A DNA stretch of 64,000 nucleotides, taken from the NCBI GenBank assembly GCA_037179385.1, contig CM074193.1, forward strand, positions 7,957,547 through 8,021,546. The letters are read 5' to 3'. The notes beneath the pieces were generated by a model. It saw nothing but the letters and a program-made list of their open reading frames with translations. It made no database searches and was not told the origin of the DNA. Positions 1-13,800 of the stretch are shown piece after piece (position 1 is the stretch's first letter; the number at the start of each line of letters is the position of its first letter). This DNA is from Holothuria scabra. Its lineage: Eukaryota > Echinodermata > Holothuroidea > Aspidochirotida > Holothuriidae. The translations under genes and the position numbers were made by a program.

Positions 1-1
1 A

Positions 2-1811
2 AGAAAAGCTGAAGGAGATAAATTCCAAGAGTCATTTGGTAGAAAAAAAGTTGGGCAAAAAGAAAACAGAAATGAAGTAAGTCCTCAAGAAGAATATAGT
101 CTGATGTTTTCACCAGTTGATTCTTGTATGCAGGATTTTCTTGAAAATTATGATTCCCAACAGGAGTTGATAGCAGTGTCTGCTTCTCCTGAACTTTCGA
201 GGGAGGACAAGAAAACTGTACCAGGGAAAGGAAGAGGCAGTCAGTGTAGAGAAAGTAAATCTAAGAATCCTCTTGTGAAAGAGAAAGAAAGTTCTGTCAC
301 TAGTTTTGGCAAAACAGACTTGCATGTTGGAGAAGACTTATCCAGAGATTCTGAATCTGAATGGGATCGAGATGGTCATGAAACTCAGCCTGGTGATGGC
401 ATTCCATCAAAGTCTAATTCCAGCATTAAAACAAGAAGGAAATCGGTTGAGTATCAGGGTGTAAGAAGAATGCAAGTCTCCAAGAAATCACATCAGGATG
501 GTTTTAAAGGAAGTATTTGTGATGCTGATGTTGATGCCAACATTTTATCAGAACCTACAGACCAGGATCAAGGACCTATTGGGGAAGGTGACGTTGAAAC
601 GCACGGTCATACAGGTGATGATAGTTTGGAGAAGTGTCTCAGTCCTGGTACTCTGGCTGTCCTTGATATGATGGCTGATGGGGATGTAGATGAAGTGACA
701 TTTACCATGATTAAGTCACCTGTACAGAGTGAAAGCCCAGATTTGTTCTCTGAGGAAGTGGATATCAACCAGTGTCATTCAGACAAAGTCTTAGGGGAGA
801 GGAAATTGTTTGAAAATTTGGAAAAGAGAGTTTGTGAGGAGGGTGACTTTGGCAAGTTGGTAAATGGTGGAGATAGGAATCAACAAAAAGATAAGAAAAT
901 CAACTGTGAGAGAGTTTCAGCTGCAGATGAGGAACTTACAAAAGATGATGGGATTACTGGAAGTAGGTGGGATGATTGCTTAAGGAATAAATCAGTCGAC
1001 CTTACGGCACCTGCATCAGGATCTTGGAAGGAGAAAAGAAGGAAAAGGAAAAGCAATGAAAAGACTCCGGCAGATAATTGTGAAGGCCTTAAAAGAACCA
1101 AAGGCACAAGGCACCATGACATTAGAACTAGATCTAAGAAGACTGAACAAATAGAATCTGCCTTGATTGGTGCATGTAATGAAAGTTTTAACCGTACCCC
1201 ACTTAAAGTTAAAACAACTTTGTCTTTCTTAAATGCAAGAAGTTCAAGATTATCTGGAGGTAGATCTAACAGGCAGTTGAGGTCATCTTCTTGTAAGCGT
1301 AAAGCCCAACTCTCATTTCAATTTGAAACACCAAATGATGTAGATATTGAAAATGTGTCATCAGAAGATGATGATTGGAGCAAAGTTGATGACTTGGATG
1401 TTGCTATGGACTCTGAAGAGTTGGACTTAGAATTGGGGTCCTCTCTAGCAGAGACACCTCAAACAACAGAAAAATGCAAACAGAATGAAATAAATGAAAA
1501 AGCTTCAGAATTGAAAGAAAATAAACATAGGGATGGAGTTTTAAGAGATTATTTGCCTTCATCAAGGGAAAGTGAAGCTGTTGAAGTAAGACTGTCAGAA
1601 TCCTCTAGTGGAGTGAGTATATGTGAATCCCCTTCTGTGGCTCAGTCTACCCCAAACACATTCTCCATCATCGATGTCTGTGCTAATACTGACCTTTTTG
1701 ATACATTTATTTCTGAATGGAGGAAGAGGAGGCGATATGCTTTCTCTATTGCATGTGAACATTTTGAAGTGCCAGTAGAGAGAGGAGGAATAGGTGCCAA
1801 GTACAAACAAG
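2..1811 (+). CDS. POLQ: POLQ exon: end of the large central-region exon
   Basis: The frame is open from base 2, upstream of the first ATG at 104, so this exon continues leftward out of the window; the ATG at 104 is internal. About 603 residues, rich in Glu, Asp, Ser and Lys with basic clusters, as expected for the disordered linker between helicase and polymerase. The last ~40 residues (FISEWRKRRRYAFSIACE) match the conserved start of the exonuclease-like domain. Donor GTAAGT at 1812; exon ends in phase 1. Like vertebrate POLQ, the linker is carried on one very long exon. Confidence 0.95.
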
Positions 1812-4800
1812 GTAAGTTTATATTTTTGAACTCACATCACACAATTAAGACATAATTTTAACTGTCCGTTTGATTTTCAACATTCATATATAATTGTGTC
1901 CTGTAATGTAACCATGGATACCTGGAACTGCAAATCAGGGGCCCATTCCACAAAGAGTTACGCACGATCTTAAGTATGATTTACTGTTGGCTTAGGTATG
2001 GTGAATCAAACTTAAGATTGTGCGTAACTCTTTGTGGAACGGCCCTCAGGTCTTTTGAAAGACTTTCTCTTAGCATCGTTTTGTGTAAATCTTCTTAACA
2101 GCTTTATCAGTGTTCTTCTGTGTGTGTGGGGGGAGGGGGTTGGAAAGGGGAAGATTATTATCTTAATATGTTTCAATATTAGTTTCTATATTAATGTTCA
2201 ATTATTGCCTTTTGTAATAGATAATACTCTGCTAATGGATTCAACTATGTCAGTGAGCTCATCTTATCCTCCCATAAAACATGACTAAGTAATATATCTG
2301 TGCACCCTCTATAGGTAAATTTTCCCATATACCAGATGTGGATGGACTACCTCTTGAAGGAAGCAGCCTTCTTATAACTGGCCTTGCTGTATCCTGGGGT
2401 GCAAAAGATGCTTACTTTATTTCCTTCCAGAGAGAAAATTCACCAGGTACAAAAATGATCAATTTTTATGATTTATTAAAAAATTATCATCCCTATTGGA
2501 ATGAGAGATTTTTGACCATTTGTTTACTCCTATGGAGTTTACACTTATTTGATTAATTACATAATTCTATATGTGTATGTGCTTGTAAAAGAAGAAAACC
2601 AAGTATTTCAACTGCGCAAGTGTATGTAGCATTCAATTGAATATTTTTACTGCCACGATTTCTGTTTTTTTTCTTTTAAATATTCCATACTTTGTTTTTG
2701 AAAAACTGTTTAAGAACTGTGTTTTACCTCTTTTTTGCAGTTGACTTGGATCAAAGTCTGTCTGCACCACCGCTTGACCAGTCCATCTCAGTTGATAAAA
2801 GAATTCAAGAAGTTACTTCTATTCTTGAGATGGCGTCTCTTTCCAAAGGACCAAGGTCGTCATCAGTCTGTAAAGTGGGCTTTGATATTAAAGAACAGGT
2901 AAGTTATTTACTTAAAGGGGCAATCAGAGTTTGACATAGAATGTTTACCTTTTGTTGCCACACATTGTCTTCCCTTTCTGAGGTAATTGTTTACCAGAAT
3001 ATAGAAACATTTTAGAGGTCTCCAAGATTAGGAGAGATGTTAATTTTGTGTTAATTACTGTTAGTTGGAAATATCTGAATAGTTTTAAGTCAATGTAAAA
3101 ATGTGGGGCAGAATTAAAATTATCAAAATTTCACACATATGCAAGACTAGACATCCTCCCCTACACTGTAAGCAATCTGAATGGTAATTTTAAGTTAGTT
3201 TTAAGTCAATGTAAAAATGTGGGGCAGAATTAAAATTGAAAAATTTCACACATACGCAAGACTAGACATCCTCCCCTACACTGTAACCAGTCTGAATGGT
3301 AATTTTAAGTTAGTTTTAAGTCAATGTACAAATGTGGGGCAGAATTAAAATTGAAAAATGTCACACATATTCAAGACTAGACATCATCCCCTACACTGTA
3401 ACCAATCTGAATGGTAATTTTAAGTTTGTTTTAAGTCAATGTACAAATGTGGCGCAGAATGAAAATTGAAAAATTTCAAAAACTAAATCTGAGTGCCGCT
3501 TTAATTATCAGAAGGTTAGACTGTCATATGAAGGATACTCTTTTACTGAAAAATCTGTTCTAGGAAAGTAGAGAGACTTTTACAGTGTGTTGCAGATGGC
3601 AGTATTATAAAGCTTTTTACATGTAAAAATGTGAGTGCTGTAGTAATAATGATGTATTATGGAACTTAAAATAAATCAAGTTCTGGAAATATTGGCCTTG
3701 TTCCCATTTGAGTGAGCATGTTGGTTTTCAGTCTACTGAAGATCAAACTAAGGGAAAAGTAGATCCTCATCACTCTCTGGAGATCAAGATTCTGTGATTT
3801 TGATCAATTAATTGGGGTAGACCATATTGACTGGTTTGTTATGTGAACACAGTCCAGTTGGTAGACAGTAGATCAAGTGAATCCTCAATATCAGTTTGAT
3901 TCCTGCCCAGTGTGACAAAATGGCAAGCCATCTTGCAGTCACTGGTGACTGTCACTCTTGCACATTGTGTTCATATGACAATCACATGGTGCTGATCTAC
4001 CATGGTCAAGCAAATTTGGGTGTGGCTCTGGACCAAGTTAACTAACAACCATTGGACAATAAAGTCATGATCCACACCAATGTCTGTGACTCCTAGTGGT
4101 GTATCAAATTCCACCAAACTTCAACAAGGGAATGATCTGGTTGGACAGGTTATGTGACATATATGCAGACATATAAAGAGCTGTGTCAAAATGTGTGGAT
4201 GATAATTCAGTTTTGTCAATCCTCTTTTGTCCATTATTTTATTAATTGCTAACTGCTTTGTGACAGCTTGGCGTGGGTACTAGTGGAGCACCCAGTTAGT
4301 TGTTAAGTCATGCATGGAGTAATTTATTAAAGAAATCAGGAACCAGAAAGTAAAAACTAGCTGTGTTATTCTATAAGTTCTTTCATGTCTACATTTAATA
4401 CTTGTGGCTGCAGGGATGCTAATGACATGGCTTTTGTCTTGAATGAAGCTTGGATGTGCTTAGAAAATTTGTGTTAGCTTTGTGATTCTTTGCTAAAAAT
4501 TAAATCGTAAGTGGCATTATCTCAGAGTTTCCTGTAATTCTGTCGCAACACAGGTCAAGGTTTTGTGTCAAGTGCTTGGTTGTTTGTTTCCTGGACCAAT
4601 TGAAGATCCTAAAGTGGCTCACTGGCTACTTGACCCTTCAGCCAAGGAGAAAAATCTGCATGGAATGGTGGCTATTTATACTCATGATCAAATAGGATTA
4701 TTAGAAAGTAAGTTTCCGAACTCATATAATTTATTTTAAAAAGTATGTAAAAATGTATCCTTTTTCTTTTAATTTTAACATTCTAGCCAGAATGTATTAG

Positions 4801-7800
4801 TTAATTTATAATACCATTTGTTTTTAAAAAGTTTAACTTTAAGTTGAGAAGCCTTTCTCAGTCTCATTTAGGCTCTTGGGGTAACATATGTTACATCTAA
4901 TTGCATCTAGGACTGCCATTTAACATACTTATCAAGAAGCTGCCCCTTGTCTGTAGCCAGTTGCCAATAGCCTAAATTGTATGTAAATAAAGACTCTTGG
5001 TCCGCCCCATTGCTTTACAGCTTTCTAAAGTACAGATCTCATGCAGACAAGACCCAAATTATTCTGCATTGAACACAGCTTGCTAAACAAGTAACATAAT
5101 GGCTTGAAAAACAACAGATAGTTATACTGGATTTGGAATTATGTCAAACCATCTCTTTCCATGGTTGTGAATCTTTGGTCCAATAACTTTGTTTATACCA
5201 AAATGCAGTGAAGGTTTTACAGGCATCCCAACTTCTGAAAAGAGCAGAATTTCTGTCAGACTACCAAATATTTCAAGAATTGTGTAGAAGGTTGTTATGT
5301 GGACAACCAAAAATTCTGAGTACAACAAATGTAGTTTCTATTATTTTAGTAATGAAGATGAAGTCAACCAACATGCTATTTCCTGATTTTAATATAAAGT
5401 GGAGTTGTACTCACCATATGTTTTTTTTTTCTTGATTTAGTGTCTGACTTAATATTCCTGAAAATTTCAGCATTTCTGCAAAATCAGTAGGGCTACCAGA
5501 ATTCCCACAGGACAACCAATTTTCTGCTAAACATTTGTCCAATTTCATTTTCCTGACATTCATACACTAATTAAATGTCTTCACTTTCCATACTTTCTCA
5601 TATCTGTATAAGTTTTATTAAAACTGAATATGCAACTCCTTTCCATCTCTACAATCCTTGACAAAAATGATGGGACAAAACAAGCAAAACAAGCAATGTA
5701 CGGAATACCATCCCCCCACTCCCCCATTCAATGTTGCGGCAGCCCAAGGCGTCCTGAAACTTCAACATTGATACGGGGAGCGGGGTTTGTCCCATGTACT
5801 TTTGTCGAGGATTGTCGGAAGCCTGTACAAAGGTATAGGAATTTCCAAATTTTCGTTTTAAATGCTCTGAAACGAGTATAGTTGCCTTTTTACTTTTCAG
5901 GCTACAGGAAAGTAGTAACAGTTGAATTTGTCCGACCAGTATACTGGCGTGTAAGATTAGCGATGGGGGCCCGAATAAAGATTTGTCTTCCTCAAGTAGC
6001 TCATACGAGGAAGGGGGAGGGGGAGATAGTACTTTGCCTGGTGAGAGATATAATTTACTTTAAAAATTTCATGTACTGTAATGGGGAAAAAACAAAGAAG
6101 TTTTTCCAACTTATTTTTCGTGTTAGGGGTTGGGGGTAACATATTTCACGATATACCCAATGGTTAAACACAAAATTCTCTCTTTTTTCGCATAAATAAA
6201 CATTGAATAATGATTTGAACTACAATCTGGTTAAAGATGAAATTATATGTAAGCATAAGGGGTAGTGGATGTAACAATTAACGTCAAGATTTCTCGAAAA
6301 TGAAACGGTTAACCATTTTTGCACAATGAAAGTTCCCTATAAATAGAGAGATCTTCTATTTGCACGATTAACCCTCGACACTCATTGAAATAGTGTGTAG
6401 GTCAATGGTTAATCATGTTGAGGTCAACGGTAAACCGTGGCGCTAATTAAATATTCTTAGTAATGGGGAGCAGTGACAAGTTCTACATAGGGATAACGAA
6501 TAAATTAGGCGTTATAAAGCCTACTTTCGGAGCTTTCTGTAGCAGTTCGGTTTCAAAAATTTAAAACGCCGCGTTTGTCCTGTATTTTATCTGCAATATG
6601 TGTTCCCCCCTCCCCTCAAGGTTGTTTTGATCTGCCTCCCTCCCCATGAAATATTTCTGGCTTGAAAGCGACCCCTCCCCCTCCCTTCGGTACCCTGCGG
6701 CAACGGGTCTTCTGAATAGGTAAAGGCAAAATAAACGACATTAAACCAGCCATGGGTACCTTATTTTGATCGTTTCCAGGTCCTAATTAGAAAAACCGAA
6801 TATGGACAGAAGTCCGCAATGCGTGATAAGTTACATTTCTTCCCCGTGAAACACTTAAAAGCCGCTTTTATTGTCTTGTCATGCAGCAATTGTTCTTCAT
6901 AATGCTAACACCGTGACATTTGTCTTCTCATCACTCCTTTCAAAGTACACAAACTTTATTCACCAACTGTCATTACGTTGCCCATGACCGAAAACTTCTC
7001 CATATACATTTGTACAGGCTTCCGACAATCCTCGACAAAAATGATGGGACAAAACAAGCAAAACAAGCAATGTACGGAACACCATCCCCCCACTCCCCCA
7101 TTCAATGTTGCGGTAGCCCAAGGTGTCCTGAAACTTCAACATTGATACGGGGAGCGGGGTTTGTCCCATGTACTTTTGTCAAGGATTGTAGATGATTTAG
7201 TTTCAAATTGTCGCTAAAAATTGATAAAAAACATTCAAATGTTTATTTATATCACAGGTATTGGTGGAGGAATTGGATTGAGTAGTCTCGGAATATCTCC
7301 TCAGAATCCAGGATCTGGTAGACTTAGGTCTTGCGTTGAATCAGTGGTACTATTGGACTTGATGGAAACATTGAAAGTAAAACTTAAGGAGAGTGATTTA
7401 TATAATGCATTTAGGGAGGTGAGCTGGCTGTTGGGTTCATTTTAAAACCAGTTCGGATTTTTTTTTTTAACAGAGAAAGGAATTTTTTTTCAAAGGGTAG
7501 TGGTATTAATCCTTGTTTAATAGGATCATTTCAAGTTTAGTAAAATTTATCCTAGTTATTGCACATTGCTTGGCTATGTTCATCAGATTGTGTATCTTTT
7601 CTTTATTTGTTAACATAAATTCCCTCATGGAATGAGATAATTTCTAGCTTTTAGTTTGAGTATTTGGAAATAACTTATGAGGGATTCTATGTTTCATTCT
7701 TAAAAGGCATATGTCTTGTGTATTTGCAGTGTTCAGCCACTTCCCCAAACACTAGGTAGGGGGGAGGGTGTAGAAGATCTTTGCTTTGAACCACTGCCCA

Positions 7801-10800
7801 ATAGCTGAATGGAACAGAACAGACAACTTGCTAAAACTGACAACTAGATACCTGGTCCAGTGTTAATCCCCCTACCTTATCATCACTGTGAAAAGCTCTA
7901 CAAGACAAGCAAATTAAGTCCCAAGAATCTGTAGAGGCTGTTTTACCTGGACTTAAAACCAAGAATGACTAGTTATCGTTTATCCCAGTTTACATAAATA
8001 CCAAGTAAAGAAATGGGCATTTTGACATGGAAACTGTACAAATAGTTAAAACTTCTCTTCTTGGGCTAGGGTAGAATAACATGTTATCATGAATTTAAGT
8101 CTTTTTCCTTCATTTTCTAGATTGAGATGCCATCCATTATGACTCTGATACATGTAGAGTTGAATGGCATCGGATTTAGTCCTGAAGAATGTGAAACACA
8201 GAAGATCTTCGTGCAATCTAAACTGACTGCATTAGAAGAACAAGCCTACCAGCTTGCTGGACGAAGTTTTTCCTTGACATCACCTGATGACATTGCTCAG
8301 GTATTGTAATGAATTATAAATAGGATCGAACTATTCATCATTTCAAAGTATAAGTAAATTAGTGGTTTAGGTTGACATGTTATTTAATTTGTGTGAGAAC
8401 TTGTGACTTGGGAGTCATATGTATAGACTTTTCGTAAGAGAAATATAACTTTCATAATGTACGATCGTTTCATATTAATGGCACTAGGAAGCAGTATACT
8501 TTGCGCATGTAATATGTATCCTGTACCATCCAATGTGGTGTTTAAACAATCTGTGACGTCATCTGATTTTTCCCTGTAGTATACACACATTTGTAGAGTC
8601 AAGTTGATTTTAATGTATCATGGTTGTTATAGTCTTTGTCATAAATAAAGATTTAAAGCACTACTATTGTCTTTTTTCCTTAGGTTCTTTACCTTGAACT
8701 GAAATTACCTCCTAATGGAGAAGTGAAAAACTCCAGCCAAGGAAGGGTTGCCATGCCAACAAGGAAGACTTTAGGTGGTAGAGGTAGAGGCCAATTACCT
8801 AAGCACTTCAGTACTTGTAAGGAAGCCTTGGAAAAAATCAAACATCTGCACCCACTTCCAGGTGAGGGACATCTTGATAATTTAAAGTGGATTTCAAGTA
8901 TAAAATATTTCAAAAGAATTCATGAGCCTGGAAAATGCATTTAAACAGTCCAACTCCCATCTTCATAGGAAATTCCTGAGATGACATATAAAATTTTAAA
9001 GCTTATTCACTCAATTTAAAATGGTAGATTGGAGAATAATTTATGATGTGATTTTTGTACTCAAATTACAGTTTTCATATCTCTTTGTTTTTCTGAAAGC
9101 TACTGAACCTTGTGCTAATATGTGATAGCAATCTCACTGTTATTGGGTGATATGATTAAACAAGCCCTCTCTGTGCAACATGCTATACAAGAAAACAGAA
9201 AGTGTTTAGGGTCATATAACCTTTTTTAATTTCAAAGGGAAACAAAAATAGGTAATGTGAGTTGTAAGACATAAATTATTGCACAATGGGTTGTTTTAAT
9301 TTAATTGATGTCCTATTAATGGAACAAGCCATGACAATGAGAGTTTGATGAGTAAGATTTATTTTGCAACAACTAAAGTATATATTTTTAAAATTCTAAA
9401 CATCAGGTGCACTTCACTGAATTTTTAAAGTTGTGAAAAATTAAGATTTGAATTGTCAGGTTTCAATAAAGTCATCACAATGCAGGAGAATTGTGAAACA
9501 GTGAATGAATTACTGCTCAACATTTTGTGTACTGCAATTTAATGTTGTTAAATCATTTTAGGTATCTAATGACTCCAAAGCAGTGTTGTCACTAAGGTGC
9601 ATGATTGTTCTTATTCCTGCATTCAATTCACAAATCCTGTAAACAAAGTAGTTGTCTACAGGAAACTCCTGCCCTGTCACCTATCTATTATCAGACATTT
9701 CATTCAACAAATTGTGGAAGGGGAGAATTTCCTTCACTTATTTTGAGTCCTACATCAACACTGCTTTAAAGATCAGTTTCATTGGGAAAACTTATGGCAG
9801 GGAGTCGTGTTGTAGTTAAGGCAGTTCAAGGTCAGCCTTGATATGAGGAACTTATATGTATGGAGGTCTCAAGGCTGCAGAGTGTGACACAGAGACTTTC
9901 TTTGACTGCAACACTGGTAGGAATGCAATTTTCTCAGACTCAGTTGACTAACCAGTTTGTGTCCCTTGTGACAGGATCTTGAAGCATTTTCTTTTATGTG
10001 TGTTCCAATTTCTCCAAGCAGTAGTTGGATTAATACTGGAACCATTTATGGAGTAAAGATAGACAAAAATTGTACCTGTTTGTATTAAACACTGCCTTGT
10101 AGAAACCATCTGGTAGCACTTTTGTACCAAAAGTAGTGCCTGAAATTTTTTAAGTCCCCAATTCTAAATATGACCCTATATCTGGTGAAATGTCTGTCAT
10201 TAATCACTGTTCAATAGCTTGCTTTTAACCTTGTTTGCTTTTACTCCTACCGTAGGACTGATTCTTGAATGGAGAAAACTTTCCATGTCATTAACAAAGG
10301 TGGTGTTCCCTCTACAGAAGGAGAAAATCTTCAACAAGAAGTTAGGAATGGACAGATTGTTTCCTGTGTATCAGACCCACACAGCTACAGGTAAATATTT
10401 ATTGGCCTGTTGGTTAGATTGCCCTCATATGAAAAAGGAGTTGTCAATTAGCACTTGCACTTAACATTCATTTCTGCCATGCATTGATTAAAGATCTAAT
10501 TTAAAAATTAAAGTAGCACGTTGAAGAATTTTTCCATAAAATTCACCAAATTTATGCTGACATGGGTTTTTTTTCTTCACATGACCCTCGTGGGCTGGTG
10601 GTTGTAGAACATGCCCATGGCATTTCCCGCCCGTTGTAAGAGGCGACTAAAGGGAAACCAAACTTGTACTTAAACCGTACTTGAAAAGCAATTTAAACTT
10701 TGAACTTTTTATGGAATTGACAGACTCTATATAACACATTTGTGTTGGTGTGCTCAGTGCTGTTATATCTAATCAAACTAATCTAATCAAAATTTTTTCA

Positions 10801-13800
10801 CATATTAATGTCAAATGGTAAAATTTAGATAATCCCATATCCTACATACAAATAAGTGTTTCACAAGTGGGTAATTAACAATTCAATTCAGTTTTAAAAA
10901 AGTTGTGACCAGTCTCTTTTTCAAATTACATATGCAATTGTTACAAACTGGGATGCAAAAAAATTCAAACTTTAAGTATTTTGCATAATTGTTGAATGTG
11001 GAACTTGACATATTATGCCAAATAAGAAGCACACCCTTTAAAAAACTACAAACAAACTTTGTCTTCATGGTTTTGATTTGATAAAGGACGAGTGGCTACT
11101 GTTGATCCTAACATCCAGTCAATACCAAAGGATTTTGAGATTTTGTTACCCTCGGTAATTGGTGAAAGCCCTCCACACTGGACAGAGATGAAGGAGGGCA
11201 CATCAAGACAGAAGAAGAATATTAAGACCCCTAGGTCGTCTAACCAGTGTAAGATGAAAGCTGGTGGAAATGAGAACAAACATGATGATTTGAAGACATT
11301 TGTTAGCTTGAGGAATGCATTCCTACCATTTCGTGGTGAGTGTCTTTGGTGATTATTTTATTGAGCAGGGGTGGGACTCAATAATGTTTGTATAAGATCA
11401 AGTTCAAGTTAAACTTTATTAAGTACCAAAAGGGAAATTCAATGCTCGCAATAACACATAAAAGTATCAAAAACATCAAAAGGTTAGCAAATATAGATAG
11501 TCACAGATTCAAACATAAAAACTCTTAAACACATGAAATTGTTAAAAGGATGTTAAGACTAATATTGAATGATATTAAACAATATATGAAAAGATAATAA
11601 CATAAATAATACAATACAAGACAAAGAAGATAATTAAGATGGGTAAAAATGTTCCAGTGATTAAAGTGATCATTGAAAAGATTAATACAATGGGGTATAA
11701 AAGCAGGTTTGTGCCTGTTTGTAGCGGCGTAAGGTAGTCTCATTCGACCACTACGAGGGATTATAGTACTATTAAGAATTGCATACTAGGGGATGGCTGC
11801 TATCATTGAGAGCAGTATTGATCTTTTACATCCATATGACGATGATATGATGAGTATATTGTCTACTGGTCTTCGCCTAAAATACGCCCCGTTTGTCTAA
11901 TAATTGAATCAATACGTTTTTTATCTGTTACGTCCACATTTCCGCCCCAACAAACAGTACAATACAGCCAAACACTGCAAATCACTGAGTTATAAAAAAG
12001 GCTTGAAATACAGCTATTGATGTTGAACTTGTTCAATTTATGGAGGCAATACAGTCTCGGGTTGACCTTTTTCACTACGTAGTCTATATGGTCATGCCAG
12101 GCAAGTTGATCATCCATTACCATGCCAAGGTACCTATAAGTAGAAACACGTTCGGCGACACTCTCTTTAATTATGACCTCTGAGGGTGATCTAGTAGTAG
12201 GCCTATTCCTAGAATCAATTACCATTTCTTTTGTCTTTTGTACATTAAGTTCTAGGAAATTATTATTACAATAATCCACGAAACGATCTCTTTGGTCCAA
12301 GTAAGTAGTATCTTCATCATTTACGATTAACCCAATCAAGGCAGTGTCATCAGCAAATTTTATTAAAGGACAGGAGTCATTGGACGATCTTGTATCTGAT
12401 GTGTACACTGTGAACAAAAAAACTGTACCTTGAGGTGCACCAGTGTCTGATCCTAAAATATTTGAAATACAACCAGAGGACTTGATATTGACATATTGGG
12501 AACGAGTAGTAAGATAGTTAAAAATCCATAAAATGAGATCATGCGGAACATTCGTTGCTAGCAACTTTTTCACCAATACATGTGGCTGGATCGTATTAAA
12601 GGCAGAGGAAAAGTCAAAATACATTATTCTAGCAGAGTGACCTGATTTAGTACGTTCAAGGTGTGAATACAGTTTTTCTGAACAATATAAAATAGCATCT
12701 TCTGTATTGCGTTTCGTCCAATAAGCAAATTGTAGGGGGTCTAAATATTCCTCCACAAAGGGTTTCATGTGCTTTAAAACAATGCATTCACATGACTTCA
12801 TTACCGCAGAGGTTAGTGCCACGAGTCTAAGGTCGTTCATACATGTTATAATTGGTTTCTTTGGCACTGGTATAATGCAGGAACATTTCCATAATGCAGG
12901 GATAGATTTCAAACAAAGTGAAAGGTTAAAAATATGCATTAAAATGTCGGCAAGTTGGTTAGCACAATTTTTCAAGACACGGGGTGTGAGCAGATCTGGG
13001 CCAGCAGCTTTCGACGCATTAAGACTAGAAAACTAATGGCATCTCTAGTTACACATAAAAATGGCTTAATATGTTATTCCCATTCAAAGACTTCCTGATT
13101 TCACTGGCGTGAGATGAGAAATCATAAACATCGAAACAATTGTAAAATTTATTTAGTTGATTTGCGTAGTCAGAAGAGGTATCAGAAGTATAAGAAGTTG
13201 CCTTGGTCAAAATACATATATACTGTGTAAGAATGCTCTGAAGAGCCTTTGAATCATGAAAACAACTTATGCAGTTTGTGAAGACACACAAATTGAATGA
13301 AACTGCAATATATGCACATCACTGTATTGTGTGGGTGATTTCAACTTGGTTAAACCATTATCTCCAACTGTTAAAGGTAGTGTGACATGTCAGCAAAATG
13401 ACCTCACTTTACTTGGTAGTTATAGAGTGAACTTTTCCATGGGAAAATCCATTGGAATTTTTCAATATCTTTTACAGTTCTCAAGTTATACCTCTTCAAA
13501 GCGTGAATGTTTCTAAAGCAAATTGTTGCTTATGCAAAAATATTGATGTTAGGGTGTTCCAAAGTGATGAAATTTCTTTTGTTAACCTTACATTAATTAT
13601 CTCTTAATTACTCATCAGATTGTTTATGGTTTGGCAATTGATCCTTACAAATTTCAAGGACAAAATTTAAACTCATGAAATAAAACCCTCAGGAAAAACT
13701 AGTGTTACAACTGTCCTTGAAATAGAGGTTGTAAATACAAAGGATAACATTAACCATATATGGTTTGTCCCTCTCATTACATCACAATATTTGCATATTT

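Noticed and set aside
104..106. ATG at 104 as the POLQ start
   Set aside because: The frame is open to base 2 and the domain content requires a helicase half upstream; this Met is internal.
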